DNA of 64,000 nt from Streptomyces sp. GQFP (GTDB lineage: Bacteria > Actinomycetota > Actinomycetes > Streptomycetales > Streptomycetaceae). The translations under genes and the position numbers were made by a program. Location of the stretch: assembly GCF_021545335.1 (NCBI RefSeq), contig NZ_CP089312.1, forward strand, positions 3,596,001 to 3,660,000. The letters are read 5' to 3'. Shown piece by piece: positions 27,093-36,142 of the stretch. Position 1 is the stretch's first letter. Each line of letters opens with the position of its first letter. The notes beneath the pieces were generated by a model, which was not told the origin of the DNA, searched no databases, and worked only from the letters and a program-made list of their open reading frames with translations.

Positions 27093-28595
27093 CTACTTAC
27101 GGCTGTAGTTGGGCGCCTCGACCGTCATCTGGATGTCGTGCGGGTGGCTCTCCTTGAGCCCCGCCGACGTGATGCGGACGAAGCGGCCCTTGGACTCCAT
27201 CTCGGAGACGGTGGCCGCGCCGACGTAGCCCATCGTCTGGCGCAGGCCGCCGACGAGCTGGTGCAGTACGGCGGCCAGCGGGCCGCGGTAGGGCACCTGG
27301 CCCTCGATGCCCTCGGGGACGAGCTTGTCGTCGGAGCCGACGTCGGCCTGGAAGTAGCGGTCCTTGGAGTACGACTTCGCCTGGCCGCGCGACTGCATGG
27401 CGCCCAGCGACCCCATGCCGCGGTACGACTTGAACTGCTTGCCGTTGATGAAGAGCAGCTCGCCGGGCGACTCCTCGCAGCCGGCGAGAAGGCTGCCCAG
27501 CATGACCGAATCGGCACCTGCGGCGAGCGCCTTGCCGATGTCGCCGGAGTACTGGAGGCCACCGTCACCGATCACCGGGATGCCGGCGGCGCGGGCCGCG
27601 AGGGCCGCCTCGTAGATGGCCGTGACCTGCGGTACGCCGATGCCGGCGACGACGCGGGTGGTGCAGATGGAGCCGGGGCCGACGCCCACCTTGATGCCGT
27701 CGACGCCCGCGTCGATCAAGGCCTGGGCGCCGTCACGCGTGGCGACGTTGCCGCCGATCACGTCGACGTGGACGTTCGACTTGATCTTCGACATCCAGCT
27801 CAGGGCGTTGCTGTTGTGCCCGTGCGAGGTGTCGACGACCAGGAAGTCCACGCCCGCCGCGGCGAGCGCCTGGGCGCGTTCCAGCGCCTCGGGGCTGGCG
27901 CCGACGGCCGCGCCGACCAGCAGCCGGCCCTCGGAGTCCTTGGCGGCACCCGGGTACTTCTCGGCCTTGACGAAGTCCTTGACCGTGATGAGGCCCTTGA
28001 GGAGACCGGAGTCGTCGACCAGGGGAAGCTTCTCGATCTTGTGGCGGCGCAGCAGCTCCATGGCGTCGCTGCCGGAGATGCCGACCTTGCCCGTGACCAG
28101 CGGCATCGGCGTCATGACCTCACGGACCTGACGCGAGCGGTCGGTCTCGAAGGCCATGTCGCGGTTGGTGACGATGCCGAGCAGCTTGCCGTTGCCGTCC
28201 GTCACCGGGACGCCGCTGATGCGGAACTTGGCACAGAGCGCGTCGGCCTCGGCCAGCGTCGCGTCCGGGTTCACCGTGATCGGGTCGGTGACCATGCCGG
28301 ACTCGGAGCGCTTCACGAGGTCGACCTGGTTGACCTGGTCCTCGATGGAGAGGTTGCGGTGCAGCACACCGACGCCGCCCTGCCGGGCCATGGCGATCGC
28401 CATGCGCGACTCGGTCACCTTGTCCATCGCCGCGGAGAGCAGCGGGATGTTGACCCGGACGTTGCGGGAGATGCGGGACGAGGTGTCGACCGCGTTGGGC
28501 AGCACCTCGGATGCGCCCGGCAGCAGCAGCACGTCGTCGTAGGTGAGCCCGAGGGTCGCGAATTTGGCGGGCACTCCGTCGACGTTGGCAGTCAT
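27093..28595 (-). CDS. guaB: IMP dehydrogenase
   Basis: 500 residues; oxidises IMP to XMP with NAD+, the rate-limiting step to GMP. It has the usual layout: TYDDVLLLPG and SAAMDKVTESRMAIAMA of the barrel, two CBS domains (about residues 95-215) that sense purine nucleotides, the catalytic loop GVGPGSICTTR, GDGGLQYSGDI, and a mobile flap with GSLGAMQSR. A ribosome binding site GGGGAAGG precedes the ATG. guaA at the left end takes the product onward. Confidence 0.98.
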   Translation of the reverse strand: MTANVDGVPAKFATLGLTYDDVLLLPGASEVLPNAVDTSSRISRNVRVNIPLLSAAMDKVTESRMAIAMARQGGVGVLHRNLSIEDQVNQVDLVKRSESGMVTDPITVNPDATLAEADALCAKFRISGVPVTDGNGKLLGIVTNRDMAFETDRSRQVREVMTPMPLVTGKVGISGSDAMELLRRHKIEKLPLVDDSGLLKGLITVKDFVKAEKYPGAAKDSEGRLLVGAAVGASPEALERAQALAAAGVDFLVVDTSHGHNSNALSWMSKIKSNVHVDVIGGNVATRDGAQALIDAGVDGIKVGVGPGSICTTRVVAGIGVPQVTAIYEAALAARAAGIPVIGDGGLQYSGDIGKALAAGADSVMLGSLLAGCEESPGELLFINGKQFKSYRGMGSLGAMQSRGQAKSYSKDRYFQADVGSDDKLVPEGIEGQVPYRGPLAAVLHQLVGGLRQTMGYVGAATVSEMESKGRFVRITSAGLKESHPHDIQMTVEAPNYSRK

Positions 28596-28759
28596 GACAC
28601 CTTCCCCAAATGGCCTTGATCGGTGCGGATGTCCATGCTAACGGGAAGCACGGGTCCCGAATTCCACGGTGCGAGGCACCCTCAGGCTTCGTATGTTCGT
28701 ACGGAATCGACGCCCCGGCCGTTCAGACCGCGGCCAGGACCACTGTTCCGCCGCCAGGA

Positions 28760-29437
28760 CTACTGTTCCGCCAGCGCCCGCAAGCGGCTGAGCGCGCGAT
28801 GCTGCGCGACACGCACCGCTCCAGGTGACATTCCCAACATCTGGCCGGTCTCCTCGGCGGTGAGACCCACCGCGATGCGCAGCAGGAGCAGTTCGCGCTG
28901 GTTCTCGGGGAGGTTGGCCAGGAGTTTCTTGGCCCATTCGGCGTCGCTGCTCAGCAACGCGCGTTCCTCGGGGCCGAGGGAGTCGTCGGGGCGTTCCGGC
29001 ATCTCGTCCGAGGGGACGGCCGTCGAACCGGGGTGGCGCATCGCGGCGCGCTGGAGGTCGGCGACCTTGTGCGCGGCGATCGCGAAGACGAACGCCTCGA
29101 ACGGGCGTCCGGTGTCGCGATAGCGCGGCAGAGCGAGGAGAACGGCGACGCAGACCTCCTGCGCCAGGTCCTCCACGAAGTGCCGCGCGTCGCCCGGCAG
29201 TCGGGACAGCCGGGTGCGGCAGTAGCGCAGGGCGAGGGGGTGGACATGGGCGAGCAGGTCGTGCGTGGCCTGCTCGTCCCCGTCGACGGCACGGTGGACG
29301 AGACCACCAATCACCCCATGGGCATAAGCCGCCTCGTCGTCGCGCATCGGACCATGGTGCCTTGGCGCCGCTCTCTCCGTGGCACCGCGTCCGTTGTTGT
29401 GCACCGAAGCGTTATGAGCAGGTGCGCCGGAACTCAT
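28760..29437 (-). CDS. sigD: ECF RNA polymerase sigma factor, SigD family
   Basis: 225 residues from the ATG at 29437, which has GGGGAGGG upstream; the in-frame ATG at 29347 lacks such a site. Sigma region 2 runs through LALRYCRTRLSRL..FVEDLAQEVCVAVLLALPRY and FAIAAHKVADLQRAA. Region 4 is LPENQRELLLLRIAVGLTAEETGQMLGMSPGAVRVAQHRALSRLR. Position next to guaB and near a whiB-type gene matches sigD of M. tuberculosis. No anti-sigma gene is adjacent, so control is probably transcriptional or by a distant partner. Confidence 0.88.
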   Translation of the reverse strand: MSSGAPAHNASVHNNGRGATERAAPRHHGPMRDDEAAYAHGVIGGLVHRAVDGDEQATHDLLAHVHPLALRYCRTRLSRLPGDARHFVEDLAQEVCVAVLLALPRYRDTGRPFEAFVFAIAAHKVADLQRAAMRHPGSTAVPSDEMPERPDDSLGPEERALLSSDAEWAKKLLANLPENQRELLLLRIAVGLTAEETGQMLGMSPGAVRVAQHRALSRLRALAEQ

Positions 29438-29603
29438 ATCCTGCGCCCTCCCCTTCCGCTCGACCGACTCGTCCCCGAGGAACTCCACACCTCAAGGATG
29501 CGGCATCCGCGGCGAAACGAGCAGCGGGCGTCCGGCGGGCCGTTTTGCCACCCCCGCCCACCTTGCGGTAGGCGGGGACTTCTTCACCCCCGCTGAGGCC
29601 CAC

Positions 29604-30215
29604 TTATCGGACCAGACCCCACCGGAAACCGAGCGCCACCGCGTGCGCGCGGTCCGAGGCGCCGAGCTTCTTGAAAAGGCGCCTGGCGTGCGTCTTCACC
29701 GTGTCCTCGGAGAGGAACAGCTCGCGTCCGATCTCCGCGTTCGACCGGCCGTGGCTCATGCCTTCCAGGACCTGGATCTCACGCGCGGTGAGCGTGGGCG
29801 CGGCGCCCATCTCGGCCGAGCGCAGCCGGCGCGGCGCGAGCCGCCAGGTCGGGTCGGCCAGTGCCTGCGTCACCGTGGCCCGCAGTTCGGCGCGCGAGGC
29901 GTCCTTGTGCAGATAGCCGCGGGCGCCGGCGGCGACGGCGAGCGCCACGCCGTCCAGGTCCTCGGCGACGGTGAGCATGATGATGCGTGCTCCGGGGTCC
30001 GCGGACAGCAGCCGCCGGACCGTCTCGACGCCGCCCAGACCGGGCATGCGTACGTCCATCAGAATCAGGTCCGAACGGTCGGCACCCCAGCGGCGGAGGA
30101 CTTCCTCGCCGTTGGCCGCCGTGGTCACGCGCTCGACACCGGGCACGGTCGCGACCGCGCGGCGGAGCGCCTCTCGGGCAAGCGGGGAGTCGTCGCAGAC
30201 GAGGACGGATGTCAT
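29604..30215 (-). CDS. bldM: BldM, atypical response regulator of sporulation
   Basis: 203 residues, the known BldM length. An N-terminal receiver domain (TSVLVCDDSPLAREALR, LILMDVRMPG, MLTVAED, YLHKDAS) and a C-terminal LuxR-type HTH (LTAREIQVLEGMSHGRSNAEIGRELFLSEDTVKTHARRL). From established work, BldM acts in aerial hypha and spore formation, as a homodimer and as a heterodimer with WhiI, and is transcribed by the BldN sigma factor. The ATG at 30215 has GGAGGGCGGCC in front. No histidine kinase gene is next to it. Divergent from whiD. Confidence 0.96.
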   Translation of the reverse strand: MTSVLVCDDSPLAREALRRAVATVPGVERVTTAANGEEVLRRWGADRSDLILMDVRMPGLGGVETVRRLLSADPGARIIMLTVAEDLDGVALAVAAGARGYLHKDASRAELRATVTQALADPTWRLAPRRLRSAEMGAAPTLTAREIQVLEGMSHGRSNAEIGRELFLSEDTVKTHARRLFKKLGASDRAHAVALGFRWGLVR

Positions 30216-30618
30216 GGCCGCCCTCCGCAGCTGATGCGCGTCACCTTGAGCCTCCAGGCTGGTACTAATCGTCACCTGTGCGGTTGACGCTCGACCGATT
30301 TTCCCGGCAGTGGGTACTGCCGCCCGTCCGAGCGCTTGTTCCTCCAACCGCCTCCGCACTCTCAACGATGGTCACTCGAAAGAGTTACGGGGCTGTGTGT
30401 CGTCTTCGGCACTCTACGTGAGGGCGTGGACACGGTGCAGACATGCACAACAGACCCTCAACGTTTCATCACAACCTATGCCCCATTCAGCCGTTTTTCT
30501 TCCCATTTGTTGGTGTCTGAGGCTAGATTCGCAATGAGTCATATTTTCATCTCCTTAGATCGTAGTTGTACGGTCGGAGGCATCACCTCAGCCCAGAACG
30601 GCAACAAGGGGACATGTA
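30216..30618. promoter_or_regulatory. 403-bp divergent regulatory region of bldM and whiD
   Basis: No gene; relatively AT-rich for this genome, especially 30460-30560. Both flanking genes are developmental and are known to be under complex control. I could not assign -35/-10 boxes or a BldD, WhiA or BldN site with confidence by eye. Confidence 0.6.
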
Positions 30619-30948
30619 ATGGCAGATTTCTCCCGCCTTCCCGGTCCGAACGCGGACCTCTGGGACTGGCAGCTCCTCGCGGCCTGCCGCGGGGTCGACA
30701 GCTCGCTCTTCTTCCACCCGGAGGGGGAGCGCGGTGCGGCACGGAGCGCTCGTGAGAACTCGGCCAAGGAGGTCTGCATGAGATGCCCGGTCCGCGCGCA
30801 GTGCGCGGCGCACGCGCTGGCGGTGCGCGAGCCGTACGGCGTGTGGGGCGGATTGACCGAGGACGAACGCGAAGAGCTGATGGGGCGGGCCCGTCACCGG
30901 TTGGTGTCGGCGTCGGCCGGTGCCGGGGACCTCGGCTCGAACAACTGA
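30619..30948 (+). CDS. whiD: WhiD, WhiB-like iron-sulfur regulator
   Basis: 109 residues. The four [4Fe-4S] cysteines are at 23, 53, 56 and 62 (AACRG, EVCMRCPVRAQC), followed by the GVWGG turn and a basic C-terminal segment (RARHRL). The sequence start MADFSRLPGPNADLWDWQLL matches WhiD of S. coelicolor, needed for late sporulation and cell-wall thickening of spores. WhiB-like proteins bind region 4 of the principal sigma factor and sense NO or oxygen through the cluster. The ribosome binding site AAGGGG lies eight bases upstream. Only the last ten residues differ markedly from what I recall of WhiD. Confidence 0.96.
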   Translation: MADFSRLPGPNADLWDWQLLAACRGVDSSLFFHPEGERGAARSARENSAKEVCMRCPVRAQCAAHALAVREPYGVWGGLTEDEREELMGRARHRLVSASAGAGDLGSNN

Positions 30949-30962
30949 AGGAACGTTTCTTC

Positions 30963-30992
30963 TGAGGCTGGGGACCATCTCGGTCCCGCCTC
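30963..30992. terminator. Terminator between whiD and the LysR gene
   Basis: TGAGGC-tg-GGGACC pairs with GGTCCC-GCCTCA. It lies between two convergent stops only 47 bp apart and can serve both. Confidence 0.7.
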
Positions 30993-30995
30993 ACC

Positions 30996-31895
30996 TCAGG
31001 CCCGCGCCGCCGCCCGCGCCAACTCGTCCAGCGTCGCCGCCACCGCCGGCACCTTCGCCAGGTCGGGCAGGGTCAGCGCGACGATCTCCCGCCGTACCGC
31101 CGGTTCCAGCGTCACCGCACGCGCACCCCGTGGCCGTACGGAGTCGATGGCGAGCTGGGGCAGGACGGCCACGCCGAGGCCCGCGCCCACCAGGCCGACC
31201 ACCGCGGGGTAGTCGTCGGTCGCGAAGTCGATGCGCGGGGTGAAGCCGGCGCTCTCGCAGGCCTCGACCAGCTGGCCCCGGCAGCGCGGGCAGCCGGCGA
31301 TCCATGGTTCGGCGGCGAGTTCACCCAGGGCGACCGACTCCGCGCGGGACAGCCGGTGCCCCTCGGGTACGAGGCCGACGAGCCGGTCGGTGAGGAGCGG
31401 GCGGACCACCAGGTCGTCCCACTCACCGGCGCCCGCCGCGCCCTCGTACCGGAAGGCGAGGGCCACGTCGCAGTCGCCCTCGCGCAGCAGTTCGACGGAG
31501 TGCGGGGGTTCGGCCTCCTCCAGGGAGACCCGGGTGCCGGGGTGGGCGGCGCGCAGAGCGGCGAGGGCGGTCGGTACGAGGGTGGAGCTGCCGCTGGGGA
31601 AGGAGACCAGCCGGACCCGCCCGGCGCGCAGGCCGGCGATCGCGGCGACCTCCTCCTCCGCCGCCGTGAGGCCCGAGAGGATGCCGGCCGCGTGCCGCAC
31701 CAGGGCCTCGCCCGCCTGGGTCAGGCGCATCTCGCGGCCGTTGCGGACGAGCAGCGGGGTGCCGACCGAGGCTTCCAGTGCCTTCATCTGCTGGCTCACG
31801 GCGGGCTGGGTGCAGCCCAGTTCGCGGCCCGCCGCCGAGAAGGAGCCGGTGGTGGCCACGGCGCGCAGGACACGGAGGTGACGGGCTTCGATCAT
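30996..31895 (-). CDS. LysR-family transcriptional regulator
   Basis: 299 residues from the ATG at 31895. The N-terminal winged HTH is typical (EARHLRVLRAVATTGSFSAAGRELGCTQPAVSQQMKALE), followed by a type 2 periplasmic-binding-like effector domain from residue 90 on. The start is probably leaderless: TATGAT ends six bases before the ATG and no Shine-Dalgarno sequence is present. It is divergent from the MOSC protein gene, 80 bp apart, and is its likely regulator. The effector is unknown. Confidence 0.9.
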   Translation of the reverse strand: MIEARHLRVLRAVATTGSFSAAGRELGCTQPAVSQQMKALEASVGTPLLVRNGREMRLTQAGEALVRHAAGILSGLTAAEEEVAAIAGLRAGRVRLVSFPSGSSTLVPTALAALRAAHPGTRVSLEEAEPPHSVELLREGDCDVALAFRYEGAAGAGEWDDLVVRPLLTDRLVGLVPEGHRLSRAESVALGELAAEPWIAGCPRCRGQLVEACESAGFTPRIDFATDDYPAVVGLVGAGLGVAVLPQLAIDSVRPRGARAVTLEPAVRREIVALTLPDLAKVPAVAATLDELARAAARA

Positions 31896-31975
31896 TTTTC
31901 GATCATAAGTGATTCTTGGGGATGGGGGAGAATAATACGTCGACGCTTTGGGCAAGTCTGATTTAGCGTGGGGTC
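31896..31975. promoter_or_regulatory. Divergent promoters giving two apparently leaderless mRNAs
   Basis: On the - strand TATGAT lies six bases before the LysR ATG. On the + strand TAGCGT (31964-31969) lies six bases before the MOSC ATG. Both spacings place the transcription start at the start codon. The region is AT-rich (AATAATACG), as expected for a LysR-controlled intergenic stretch. Confidence 0.5.
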
Positions 31976-32674
31976 ATGGATGCTGGGGCGGATACGGGGG
32001 CGAGTGCTGTGATGAAGGTGTTGTCCGTGAACGTGGGTCGTGCGCAGTCCGTGCCGTACACGGACCATCCGCAGGGCACGGGTATCGACAAGCGGCCGGT
32101 GGACGGGCCGGTGCGGGTGGCGGCGCCCGGGCTCAAGGGGATCGGCGGCAGCGGTCTGGCCGGGGACACCATCTGCTCGAAGGAGCACCACGGCGGCGAC
32201 GAACAGGCGGTGTACGCGGTCGCGCGCGAGGATCTCGACGACTGGGAGCGCGAGCTGGGCCGCCCGCTGCGCGACGGGATGTTCGGCGAGAACCTCACCA
32301 CTCGGGGCCTCGATGTGTCCGGCGCGCTGATCGGCGAGCGCTGGCGGATCGGGTCCGAGGTGGTCCTCGAAGTCACCAGCGGGCGTATTCCCTGCGCGAC
32401 CTTCCAGGGCCATCTGGGTGAGAAACGGTGGGTGAAACGGTTCACGGAGCGGGGTGCGCCGGGTGCCTATCTGCGGGTGATCGAGCCGGGTGCGATACGG
32501 GCGGGCGACCAGGTCGAGATCGTGCACCGGCCGGAGCACGAGGTGACGGTCGCCCTGTACTTCCGGGCGCTGACGACCGAGCGGGCCCTGATGCCCCGGC
32601 TGCTCACGGCCGGTGCGGCCCTGCATTCGGAGGCGGCGGCGAGGGCTCACGAATATGTGAAGAAACACGGCTGA
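31976..32674 (+). CDS. MOSC domain protein (YiiM-like)
   Basis: 232 residues. MOSC-domain features: VNVGRAQSVPY at the N terminus, VDGPVRV, SKEHHGGDEQAVYAVAREDLDDW, MFGENLTTRGLD, and the conserved cysteine in GRIPCATFQGHLG, where YiiM-type proteins are expected to hold the molybdenum cofactor. Such proteins reduce N-hydroxylated bases and related toxic compounds. The ATG at 31976 fits a leaderless start; an internal ATG at 32012 (MKVLSV) matches the family start and cannot be excluded. Divergent from the LysR regulator. Confidence 0.85.
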   Translation: MDAGADTGASAVMKVLSVNVGRAQSVPYTDHPQGTGIDKRPVDGPVRVAAPGLKGIGGSGLAGDTICSKEHHGGDEQAVYAVAREDLDDWERELGRPLRDGMFGENLTTRGLDVSGALIGERWRIGSEVVLEVTSGRIPCATFQGHLGEKRWVKRFTERGAPGAYLRVIEPGAIRAGDQVEIVHRPEHEVTVALYFRALTTERALMPRLLTAGAALHSEAAARAHEYVKKHG

Positions 32675-32793
32675 CGCGCGGACGCGGCACGGCTGCTGAC
32701 AAGGCATTACGTCGGAGGTCCGGGCGGGGACTTCACGATCTGGAGGGAGCGTGCAGGGGGCGGACGGGAAGGGACGGGAACAGTCCGGGTCAC

Positions 32794-32799
32794 TAATCT
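32794..32799 (+). promoter_or_regulatory. -10 box TAATCT of a leaderless SDR transcript
   Basis: TAATCT ends six bases before the ATG at 32806, and there is no purine-rich ribosome binding site between them. No clear -35 is present. Confidence 0.45.
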
Positions 32800-32805
32800 T
32801 GCGCC

Positions 32806-33579
32806 ATGACAACGGCTCTGATTACGGGATCGACCGCGGGAATCGGTGCCGCGTTCGCGCGGCGGCTGGCGGCCGACGGCCACAACCTCGTCCTGGTGGC
32901 GCGCGACGCCGAACGGCTCGGCGAGCAGGCGACCGAACTGCACGACCGGCACGGCATCGAGGCGGAGGTGCTGAGCGCCGACCTCGCGACGGACGCCGGC
33001 ATCGACGCGGTGGCCGCGCGCCTCGGCGACCGCAAGAACCCCGTCGACCTGCTGGTCAACAACGCCGGCTTCGGCAACAAGGGCCGCTATCTCGACGTAC
33101 CGATGGCGGACGAGCTGAGGATGCTCAAGGTGCACTGCGAGGCGGTGCTGCGGCTGACCGGTGCGGCGGCCGAGGCGATGCGGGAGCGGGGGCGCGGGGG
33201 TGTCGTCAATGTCGCGTCCGTCGCCGCCTTCGTGCCGCGCGGTACGTACGGGGCGTCGAAGGCGTGGGTCGTGCAGTTCACGCAGGGGGCGGCGAAGGAC
33301 CTGGCGGGGAGCGGGGTGCGGCTGATGGCGCTGGCGCCCGGGTTCGTGCGTACGGAGTTCCATGAGCGGGCCGGGATGGGGACGGACAACATCCCGAACT
33401 GGATGTGGCTGGACGCGGACAAGCTGGTCGCGGCGGCGCTCGCGGATCTGGCCCGGGGCAAGTCGCTGTCGATTCCGGACCCGCGCTACAAGGCGCTGAT
33501 GGGCGTGGTGAAGGTGACGCCCCGCGCGCTGCTGGGCGGGATCTCGTCCAAGACGGGGCGCAAGTACGGGCCTCAGTAA
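32806..33579 (+). CDS. Short-chain dehydrogenase/reductase
   Basis: 257 residues of the classical SDR type: the cofactor loop TGSTAGIG (residues 8-15), NNAG (85-88), catalytic Ser138 and the YxxxK pair Tyr148/Lys152 (GTYGASKAW). The basic residue VARD after strand 2 suggests NADP(H). The C-terminal part (SIPDPRYKALMGVVKVTPRALLGG) resembles SDRs of the DltE/YdfG-like group acting on lipids or ketones. The substrate is not predictable. It is followed 106 bp later by the SnoaL-like gene, possibly co-transcribed. Confidence 0.88.
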   Translation: MTTALITGSTAGIGAAFARRLAADGHNLVLVARDAERLGEQATELHDRHGIEAEVLSADLATDAGIDAVAARLGDRKNPVDLLVNNAGFGNKGRYLDVPMADELRMLKVHCEAVLRLTGAAAEAMRERGRGGVVNVASVAAFVPRGTYGASKAWVVQFTQGAAKDLAGSGVRLMALAPGFVRTEFHERAGMGTDNIPNWMWLDADKLVAAALADLARGKSLSIPDPRYKALMGVVKVTPRALLGGISSKTGRKYGPQ

Positions 33580-33685
33580 CCTCAGCGGTCCCGGTGGCCT
33601 CCGCGGTCTCCGGCAGAGGTGTCGTCGTCGCTCCGGTGGGAGTATGGAGAGAGGTACCGGACCCAGGGGGGCCGGAGGCGGCGCC

Positions 33686-34393
33686 ATGACATTCGTACAG
33701 CTGATCGATTGCAAGACCAGTCGGTTCGACGAGATGAACCGGCTGATGGACACCTGGGTCGAGCAGACCAAGGGGAAGCGGACCGCGACGCACACACTGA
33801 TCGGCAAGGATCTCTCGGACTCGTCGCACTTCGTCGAGATCGTGGAGTTCCCGTCGTACGAGGAGGCGATGCGGAACTCGAACCTTCCCGAGACCGACCG
33901 GATCTTCCGCGAGATGGTCGCCCTGTGCGACGAGATGCCGACGTTCACCGACCTGGACGTCGTACGGGACGAGCAGTTGTGCGCGGACACCGCGCGGCGG
34001 TTCTTCGAGGTGATCGCCACCCGGGGTGAACTGCCTCCGCTCAACGACCTGTTCGTGGAGCACTACCACGACCACGATCCGTCCAACGAGCAGGACAACC
34101 TCGGGCTGGACGCGGCGCGGCGCGAGATGCAGATGTGGCGTGCGTCCTTCGACTTCGCGTTCACCGTCGAGGACCAGATCGCCCAGGGCGACCGGGTCTG
34201 CACGCGCTGGACATGGAACGGGACCCAGCGGGGCGAGTTCCTGGGGATCCCCAACAGCGGGAGGAAGGCCTCGATGACCGGCGCGACCATCTTCCGGTTC
34301 GACACGGACGGGAAGATCGTCGAGGGCTGGTGGCAGTACGACCGGCTGGGGCTGATGGGGCAGTTGGGGGCGCTGGACGCACTGGAGCAGTAG
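33686..34393 (+). CDS. Two-domain protein with C-terminal SnoaL-like ester-cyclase fold
   Basis: 235 residues from the ATG at 33686, with GGAGG nine bases before it. Residues 1-95 (MTFVQLIDCKTSRFDEMNRLMDTW... HFVEIVEFPSYEEAMRNSN) look like a dimeric alpha/beta barrel of the antibiotic-monooxygenase type. Residues 100-235 are a SnoaL-like NTF2 fold, with FVEHYHDHDPSNEQ, FAFTVEDQIAQGDRVCTRWTW and GEFLGIPNSGRKASMTG, the pattern seen in ester cyclases. The combination suggests a small-molecule enzyme, but no biosynthetic cluster surrounds it. Confidence 0.75.
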   Translation: MTFVQLIDCKTSRFDEMNRLMDTWVEQTKGKRTATHTLIGKDLSDSSHFVEIVEFPSYEEAMRNSNLPETDRIFREMVALCDEMPTFTDLDVVRDEQLCADTARRFFEVIATRGELPPLNDLFVEHYHDHDPSNEQDNLGLDAARREMQMWRASFDFAFTVEDQIAQGDRVCTRWTWNGTQRGEFLGIPNSGRKASMTGATIFRFDTDGKIVEGWWQYDRLGLMGQLGALDALEQ

Positions 34394-34416
34394 TCATGTG
34401 ACCGCCCGCGAAGGGA

Positions 34417-34451
34417 GAAACCCCCCGTTCCAGCCAGGAACGGGGGGTTTC
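34417..34451. terminator. Strong bidirectional terminator before groEL end
   Basis: GAAACCCCCCGTTCC (34417-34431) pairs perfectly with GGAACGGGGGGTTTC (34437-34451) around AGCCA. It separates the convergent SnoaL-like and groEL genes. Confidence 0.9.
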
Positions 34452-34483
34452 TTCGTCGGCCGGTGTTCTGGCCGGTGCCTCGA

Positions 34484-36106
34484 CTAGTGGGAGTGGCCGT
34501 GGCCGTGGCCCGCAGCCGGCTCTTCCTCTTCCTTCTTCTCGACGACCAGGGTCTCGGTCGTGAGGAGGAGGGAGGCGATCGAGGCCGCGTTCTCCAGGGC
34601 GGAGCGGGTGACCTTGACCGGGTCGATGACGCCCTGCTTGACCAGGTCGCCGTACTCGCCGGTGGCGGCGTTGAAGCCCTGGCCCTTGTCGAGCTCGGCG
34701 ACCTTGGAGGTGATGACGTAACCCTCCAGGCCGGCGTTCTCGGCGATCCAGCGCAGCGGCTCGACGGCGGCCTTGCGGACGACCGCGACACCCGTCGCCT
34801 CGTCGCCGGTCTTGCCGAGGTTGCCCTCGAGGATCTTCACGGCGTGGACGAGCGCGGAGCCACCGCCGGAGACGATGCCCTCCTCGACCGCGGCGCGGGT
34901 CGCCGAGATGGCGTCCTCGAGACGGTGCTTCTTCTCCTTCAGCTCCACCTCGGTGGCGGCGCCGACCTTGATCACGCACACGCCGCCGGCCAGCTTCGCG
35001 AGGCGCTCCTGGAGCTTCTCGCGGTCCCAGTCGGAGTCCGTGTTCTCGATCTCGGCCTTGATCTGGTTGACGCGGCCGGCCACGGCGCCGGTGTCGCCAC
35101 CGCCGTCGACGATGACCGTGTCGTCCTTCGAGATGGTGACGCGGCGGGCGGTGCCCAGGACGTCGATGCCGACCTGGTCGAGCTTGAGGCCGACCTCCTC
35201 GGCGATGACCTCGGCGCCGGTGAGCGCGGCCATGTCGCCGAGCATCGCCTTGCGGCGGTCACCGAAGCCGGGGGCCTTGACGGCGACCGCGTTGAAGGTG
35301 CCGCGGATCTTGTTCACGACCAGGGTCGACAGGGCCTCGCCCTCGACGTCCTCGGCGATGATCAGCAGCGGCTTGGAGGAGTTGGTCTGGATGACCTTCT
35401 CCAGCAGCGGCAGCAGGTCCTGGATGGAGGAGATCTTGCCCTGGTGGATCAGGATGTACGGGTCGTCGAGGACGGCCTCCATACGCTCCTGGTCGGACAC
35501 CATGTACGGGGACAGGTAGCCCTTGTCGAAGGCCATGCCCTCGGTGAAGTCCAGCTCCAGACCGAAGGTGTTGGACTCCTCGACGGTGATGACACCGTCC
35601 TTGCCGACCTTGTCCATCGCCTCGGCGATCAGCTCGCCGACCTGGGTGTCCTGCGCGGAGAGCGCGGCCACGGCGGCGATGTCGGACTTCTCCTCGATCG
35701 GGCGGGCGGTCTCGAGGAGTTCCTCGGACACAGCCTTGACCGCCGCGTCGATGCCCTTCTTCAGGGCGGCCGGGGAGGCGCCGGCGGCGACGTTCTTCAG
35801 GCCCTCGCGGACGAGCGCCTGGGCCAGCACGGTGGCGGTGGTCGTACCGTCACCCGCGATGTCGTTGGTCTTGGTCGCCACCTCCTTCACCAGCTGGGCG
35901 CCGAGGTTCTCGTACGGGTCGTCCAGCTCGACCTCGCGCGCGATGGTGACACCGTCGTTGGTGATGGTGGGAGCGCCGAACTTCTTGTCGATGACGACGT
36001 TGCGGCCCTTGGGGCCGATCGTCACCTTGACCGTGTCGGCAAGCTTGTTGACGCCGCGCTCAAGGGCGCGACGGGCGTCCTCGTCGAACTTCAGGATCTT
36101 CGCCAT
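34484..36106 (-). CDS. groEL1: GroEL1 chaperonin (Hsp60)
   Basis: 540 residues. It has all GroEL landmarks: MAKILKFDEDARRALERGV, TIGPKGRNVVIDKKFGAPTITNDGVTIA, the nucleotide loop GDGTTTATVLAQ, GYLSPYMVSD, AAVEEGIVSGGGSAL. The C-terminal tail is histidine-rich (GHGHGHSH), the mark of the GroEL1 paralogue coupled to groES in actinobacteria, in contrast to the Gly-Met tail of the main chaperonin GroEL2. The tail may bind metal. It lies downstream of groES and shares the HrcA-type control of that promoter. Confidence 0.97.
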   Translation of the reverse strand: MAKILKFDEDARRALERGVNKLADTVKVTIGPKGRNVVIDKKFGAPTITNDGVTIAREVELDDPYENLGAQLVKEVATKTNDIAGDGTTTATVLAQALVREGLKNVAAGASPAALKKGIDAAVKAVSEELLETARPIEEKSDIAAVAALSAQDTQVGELIAEAMDKVGKDGVITVEESNTFGLELDFTEGMAFDKGYLSPYMVSDQERMEAVLDDPYILIHQGKISSIQDLLPLLEKVIQTNSSKPLLIIAEDVEGEALSTLVVNKIRGTFNAVAVKAPGFGDRRKAMLGDMAALTGAEVIAEEVGLKLDQVGIDVLGTARRVTISKDDTVIVDGGGDTGAVAGRVNQIKAEIENTDSDWDREKLQERLAKLAGGVCVIKVGAATEVELKEKKHRLEDAISATRAAVEEGIVSGGGSALVHAVKILEGNLGKTGDEATGVAVVRKAAVEPLRWIAENAGLEGYVITSKVAELDKGQGFNAATGEYGDLVKQGVIDPVKVTRSALENAASIASLLLTTETLVVEKKEEEEPAAGHGHGHSH

Positions 36107-36142
36107 GGGAGCGGTTCAGCCCTCTCGGAAAATTGGGAGAAC

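Noticed and set aside
32806..34393. SDR plus SnoaL-like genes as part of a polyketide cluster
   Set aside because: Both families also occur in general metabolism, and no synthase, carrier protein or tailoring enzymes are nearby.
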